DNA from: Chloroflexota bacterium
Lineage (GTDB): Bacteria > Chloroflexota > Anaerolineae > Anaerolineales > E44-bin32
Assembly (NCBI GenBank): GCA_022561215.1
Contig: JADFRQ010000005.1
Coordinates: forward strand, 35,157-99,156
DNA length: 64,000 bases
Direction of reading: 5' to 3'
Made by a program: the position numbers and the translations under genes. Below the pieces are notes generated by a model. It saw nothing but the letters and a program-made list of their open reading frames with translations, made no database searches and was not told where the DNA came from. Below, one piece after another: positions 61,828-64,000 of this stretch. Each line of letters opens with the position of its first letter. Position 1 is the first letter of the stretch.

Positions 61828-62310
61828 CTACAGCCAGCGCCGAACACGACCCTTGTAAGACAAATACTCTTCCCCAAATTTACGCTCCAGATAACGCTCT
61901 TCACGCGAGACCACTCCCCGCCAGAGCAACAGCGCCGAGACGATGCCTAATCCTAAAAACCAAAGGCTATTTACCCAAATGCCGATGCCCACCTGGAGAA
62001 GCAGCGTTGCCAGGTAAATCGGATTGCGCGAGAACCTGTACGGACCCTGGGTAATGATGGCGTCGGTCGGCTCATTCGTCGGGAGCGAGGCATGTCCTTT
62101 GCGCATCGTTCGAACCGCCCACAAGAAACCGCCAATCGAAGCGGCGGTGAGAAGGGGCCCGATGGAGCTGGAGAGGGAAGGCGACAGAAAGTTTAGTGGA
62201 GCAAACGAACGTGCCGAGAATCCCAGGACCAAGGCAAGGATGAGAAGCAGCGGTGGGGGGAACGCCACCTCGGCGTGATCCGGTCGCTGAGGTTCTTGAA
62301 TGGAATGCAT
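61828..62310 (-). CDS. Isoprenylcysteine carboxyl methyltransferase-like membrane protein
   Basis: 160 residues with four to five TM segments and the conserved C-terminal catalytic region ITQGPYRFSRNPIYLATLLLQVG ... REERYLERKFGEEYLSYKGRVRRWL (G-P-Y-x-x-x-R-N-P-x-Y and E-E-x-x-L-x-x-x-F-G-x-x-Y-x-x-Y). This is the ICMT/PEMT fold; bacterial members methylate lipids or unknown small substrates with SAM. The start is the ATG at 62310, with AGGAGGA upstream. Confidence 0.88.
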   Translation of the reverse strand: MHSIQEPQRPDHAEVAFPPPLLLILALVLGFSARSFAPLNFLSPSLSSSIGPLLTAASIGGFLWAVRTMRKGHASLPTNEPTDAIITQGPYRFSRNPIYLATLLLQVGIGIWVNSLWFLGLGIVSALLLWRGVVSREERYLERKFGEEYLSYKGRVRRWL

Positions 62311-62472
62311 TCGTGTCCTCCTCCTATGTTTCTCCGCCGATCGGCCGGATTATGCCCGCAAATTATACGATGTGTGCCAAGTTCACAGCATGGATTTGGG
62401 ATAGTTTTAGGAAGGAATGTCAAAACTCTGGAGCTCAATCAACAGGAGCGCAGGTACTCGAATTTTCCGAGT

Positions 62473-63653
62473 TCACATGACCAAACAACACCCGCGTTTA
62501 AGGCGCGGTCCGCCGCTGCGAATTCCCGCAATGCAAGCTTTATCCCGGAGCAGCTCGAACTCCCCCAAAGGCTTTGAAGAACCGTTGATTACAACCTCCA
62601 GTTTGTGCAGTCCCGGATAATGTTTGTGTGTGGTCATATTTGCCAATGAAATCGTCTTCCGAATGTGTATAGTTTGCCGCGCGGAGAGCGCAGTAGCCTT
62701 TAATTTGAATATTTTTGGCCTGCTTTTGCCGTTGGCTTTGATAAAGTGGATCCGCAAATCCGCCAGCACTTTCTGTTCCTGCGAATCCATGCTTGTTATC
62801 GTAAAGGCAATCACTACAGAAGCGCCTATTACGACCCGCTGAGGCTGGATGCTGACCTTGCCGACCGATACATTCGCATCGTGGTCGAAACCGAGCACCG
62901 CCAGAGCGCCCGGTTCACCGCGTTTCACAGCTGAGCGCAACGCGTGACGCACCAACCAACGTCTCTCGGGCAATGCATCCTTTATCCATCTCCGTGTCGT
63001 GTCCGCCAATAAGGCAGGATGGTCTTTGCCGATATCGTTCAAATTGTTGGCGACAGAACGGCGCACATAAAGCTCGTGATCATCCTTGAGCAATTCAAGC
63101 AGTGCCAGGACGGGCCCGGGGTCCTTCTGAAACTGGCGCAGGCGCGGCGCCCACGGCAAGCGAGGACGGGTGCCCTCGGAAACAAGACGGCGCACATGTA
63201 CATTTGAGTCCCCGGCCCATTTTTCGAGCCGAGCCAGCGTTGTTTCCGGATAACGCTCCAGGAAGGAACGGATGCTGAACTCTGCAGTAAATCGCTGCGT
63301 CAATTCGTACTGTGCCCACATCGAAATCTCCCAATGGGCGAGACCGTACTGCGCGACAAAAAAGACGTGCGGGAGGGAGGTGAAGGTTTCCATCCCGTTG
63401 CCTTCGGTTTTGTTTAGTTTCGGACCGAGGGAAGCAATCAGAATCTCAATTGCCGCTGGGTAGTCGTCGGGTAAATAAGTGTGAAGTGTGCGTGTAATCT
63501 GCCATCCACGTTGCGTAAGGCCAAGAGCCTCGTATCCGTCCAAGGTATCTGCAATAAAAGCAGCAGAATTGAACTAGGGAAATACCGCCGAGATCATGCC
63601 GGCGATCTTGTTGGGAATCTCGGGCCATACTGATTCTTACGCGGTTCCGCCAT
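62473..63653 (-). pseudogene. DNA alkylation repair (HEAT-like, AlkC/AlkD-type) protein, N-terminus broken
   Basis: The main frame starts at a TTG at 63543 and reads LGLTQRGWQITRTLHTYLPDDYPAAIEILIASLGP, HWEISMWAQYELTQRFTAEFSIRSFLERYPE, HVRRLVSEGTRPRLPWAPRL and HELYVRRSVANNLNDIGKDHP, the HEAT-repeat core of AlkC-like repair proteins. Upstream, MISAVFP and FNSAAFIADTLDGYEAL are in frame but separated by TAG at 63574-63576. Further upstream MAEPRKNQYGP begins at ATG 63653 in another frame, separated by a one-base loss at a C-run near 63624. The C-terminus runs 24 residues past the expected LGEFELL end. Confidence 0.8.
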
Positions 63654-63842
63654 TCTTTTTAACTCTCTGTGGGGATCATTGGGATGGAAAGGGAAATAAT
63701 CGCTTGCATCAACTGCTGGGGGACAGGTTCAAACATCCTACTTTCACGCGCTGTTTGTGCCTGCCCATCGTATTTGGCGACCGTTTTAATGCGCCAGCCA
63801 AGAATTGGCTATCCCTCGTAGGTACGCCGGCTATGGATGCGC

Positions 63843-64000
63843 TCAAACTGGCCCTGCTTGGACCACGTTGTCCCCGGCCAAGTGTAGATAATCCATCGTC
63901 AACTTCATCACCTGCTTTATATTTTCGGGATCGCGAGTGTACTTTGATGAGGTTACCAGGCGATGTTTCTCGTCGAAATAACCGCCCGAAATGAGGCAGG
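63843..64000 (-). CDS. C-terminal fragment of an unidentified (possibly SDR-type) protein, cut by window edge
   Basis: The minus-strand frame entering from the right edge reads ISGGYFDEKHRLVTSSKYTRDPENIKQVMKLTMDYLHL and ends at TGA 63843-63845. G-x-Y-F-D followed by a lysine/serine loop and a last helix resembles the C-terminus of SDR-family oxidoreductases, but too little is visible to be sure. The start lies outside the window. Confidence 0.45.
   Translation of the reverse strand, partial: CLISGGYFDEKHRLVTSSKYTRDPENIKQVMKLTMDYLHLAGDNVVQAGPV

Noticed and set aside
63596..63994. 132-aa plus-strand ORF
   Set aside because: It runs antisense to the readable N-terminus of the repair gene and to the SDR-like C-terminus; no motif or ribosome site.

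Overview
The window looks like a chromosomal segment of a free-living bacterium, most likely a member of the Chloroflexota (Anaerolineae-like). Base composition is moderate and there is no rRNA, tRNA, CRISPR array or intact transposase. The phylum call is an inference. It rests on gene styles I associate with that group: a DUF6295 protein, a deazaflavin(F420)-type oxidoreductase, a multi-TM sensor-like protein ending in an R-x-F-Y-R-x-K-Y-D linker, an ltrA gene and a SAM-I riboswitch. No marker gene settles it.

Positions 1-30000 are a loosely organised accessory zone, mostly on the minus strand. It holds small enzymes (MOCOS-like sulfurtransferase, dienelactone hydrolase, hot-dog thioesterases, FAD oxidoreductase, MsrB, an NAD-dependent epimerase), transporters (YeiH-type, ZIP, MFS) and a MarR-controlled block in which an MFS pump, a GNAT protein and a triple iron-sulfur protein are translationally coupled. 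Several genes here are visibly decaying: a SAM methyltransferase, a DegV protein, and an arginase N-terminus joined in frame to a DUF6714-like tail.

Positions 30000-43260 are one large minus-strand supra-operon for branched-chain amino acids, read ilvD-ilvB-ilvN-ilvC-leuA-leuC-leuD-cimA-leuB-ilvE. CimA (citramalate synthase) is present and no ilvA is seen, so isoleucine would be made from pyruvate plus acetyl-CoA, reusing LeuCDB. Upstream lies an unusual leader: a promoter, a 23-codon Ile/Val/Leu-rich leader peptide with a complete terminator/antiterminator set, then a second 40-codon leader-like peptide with 16 branched-chain residues in its first 22, a second hairpin, and a 79-aa ORF with a perfect Shine-Dalgarno just before ilvD.

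Positions 43260-44340 hold remnants of a restriction methyltransferase and a PIN-domain toxin. Positions 44340-53360 are a second minus-strand supra-operon, aroH-aroF-tyrA-aroA-aroE-aroC-aroKB-aroQ-pheA, which covers the shikimate pathway to chorismate plus the Phe/Tyr branches. It too starts with a promoter, a leader peptide (28 aa with seven Tyr/Phe/Trp among eight consecutive residues) and mutually exclusive hairpins, i.e. a trp/phe-type attenuator for the whole pathway.

Positions 53500-64000 contain a MoaD/ThiS-like protein with a tail beyond Gly-Gly, a trans-sulfuration enzyme under a SAM-I riboswitch, a peroxiredoxin-like protein, two copies of a MITE-like palindromic repeat, typA, a DEAD-box helicase with a clear promoter, a TfoX-domain protein, an ICMT-like methyltransferase, and two more broken genes (DUF4440 and a DNA-alkylation-repair homologue). 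The theme is amino-acid biosynthesis controlled by RNA-based attenuation, set among accessory genes that are being lost.
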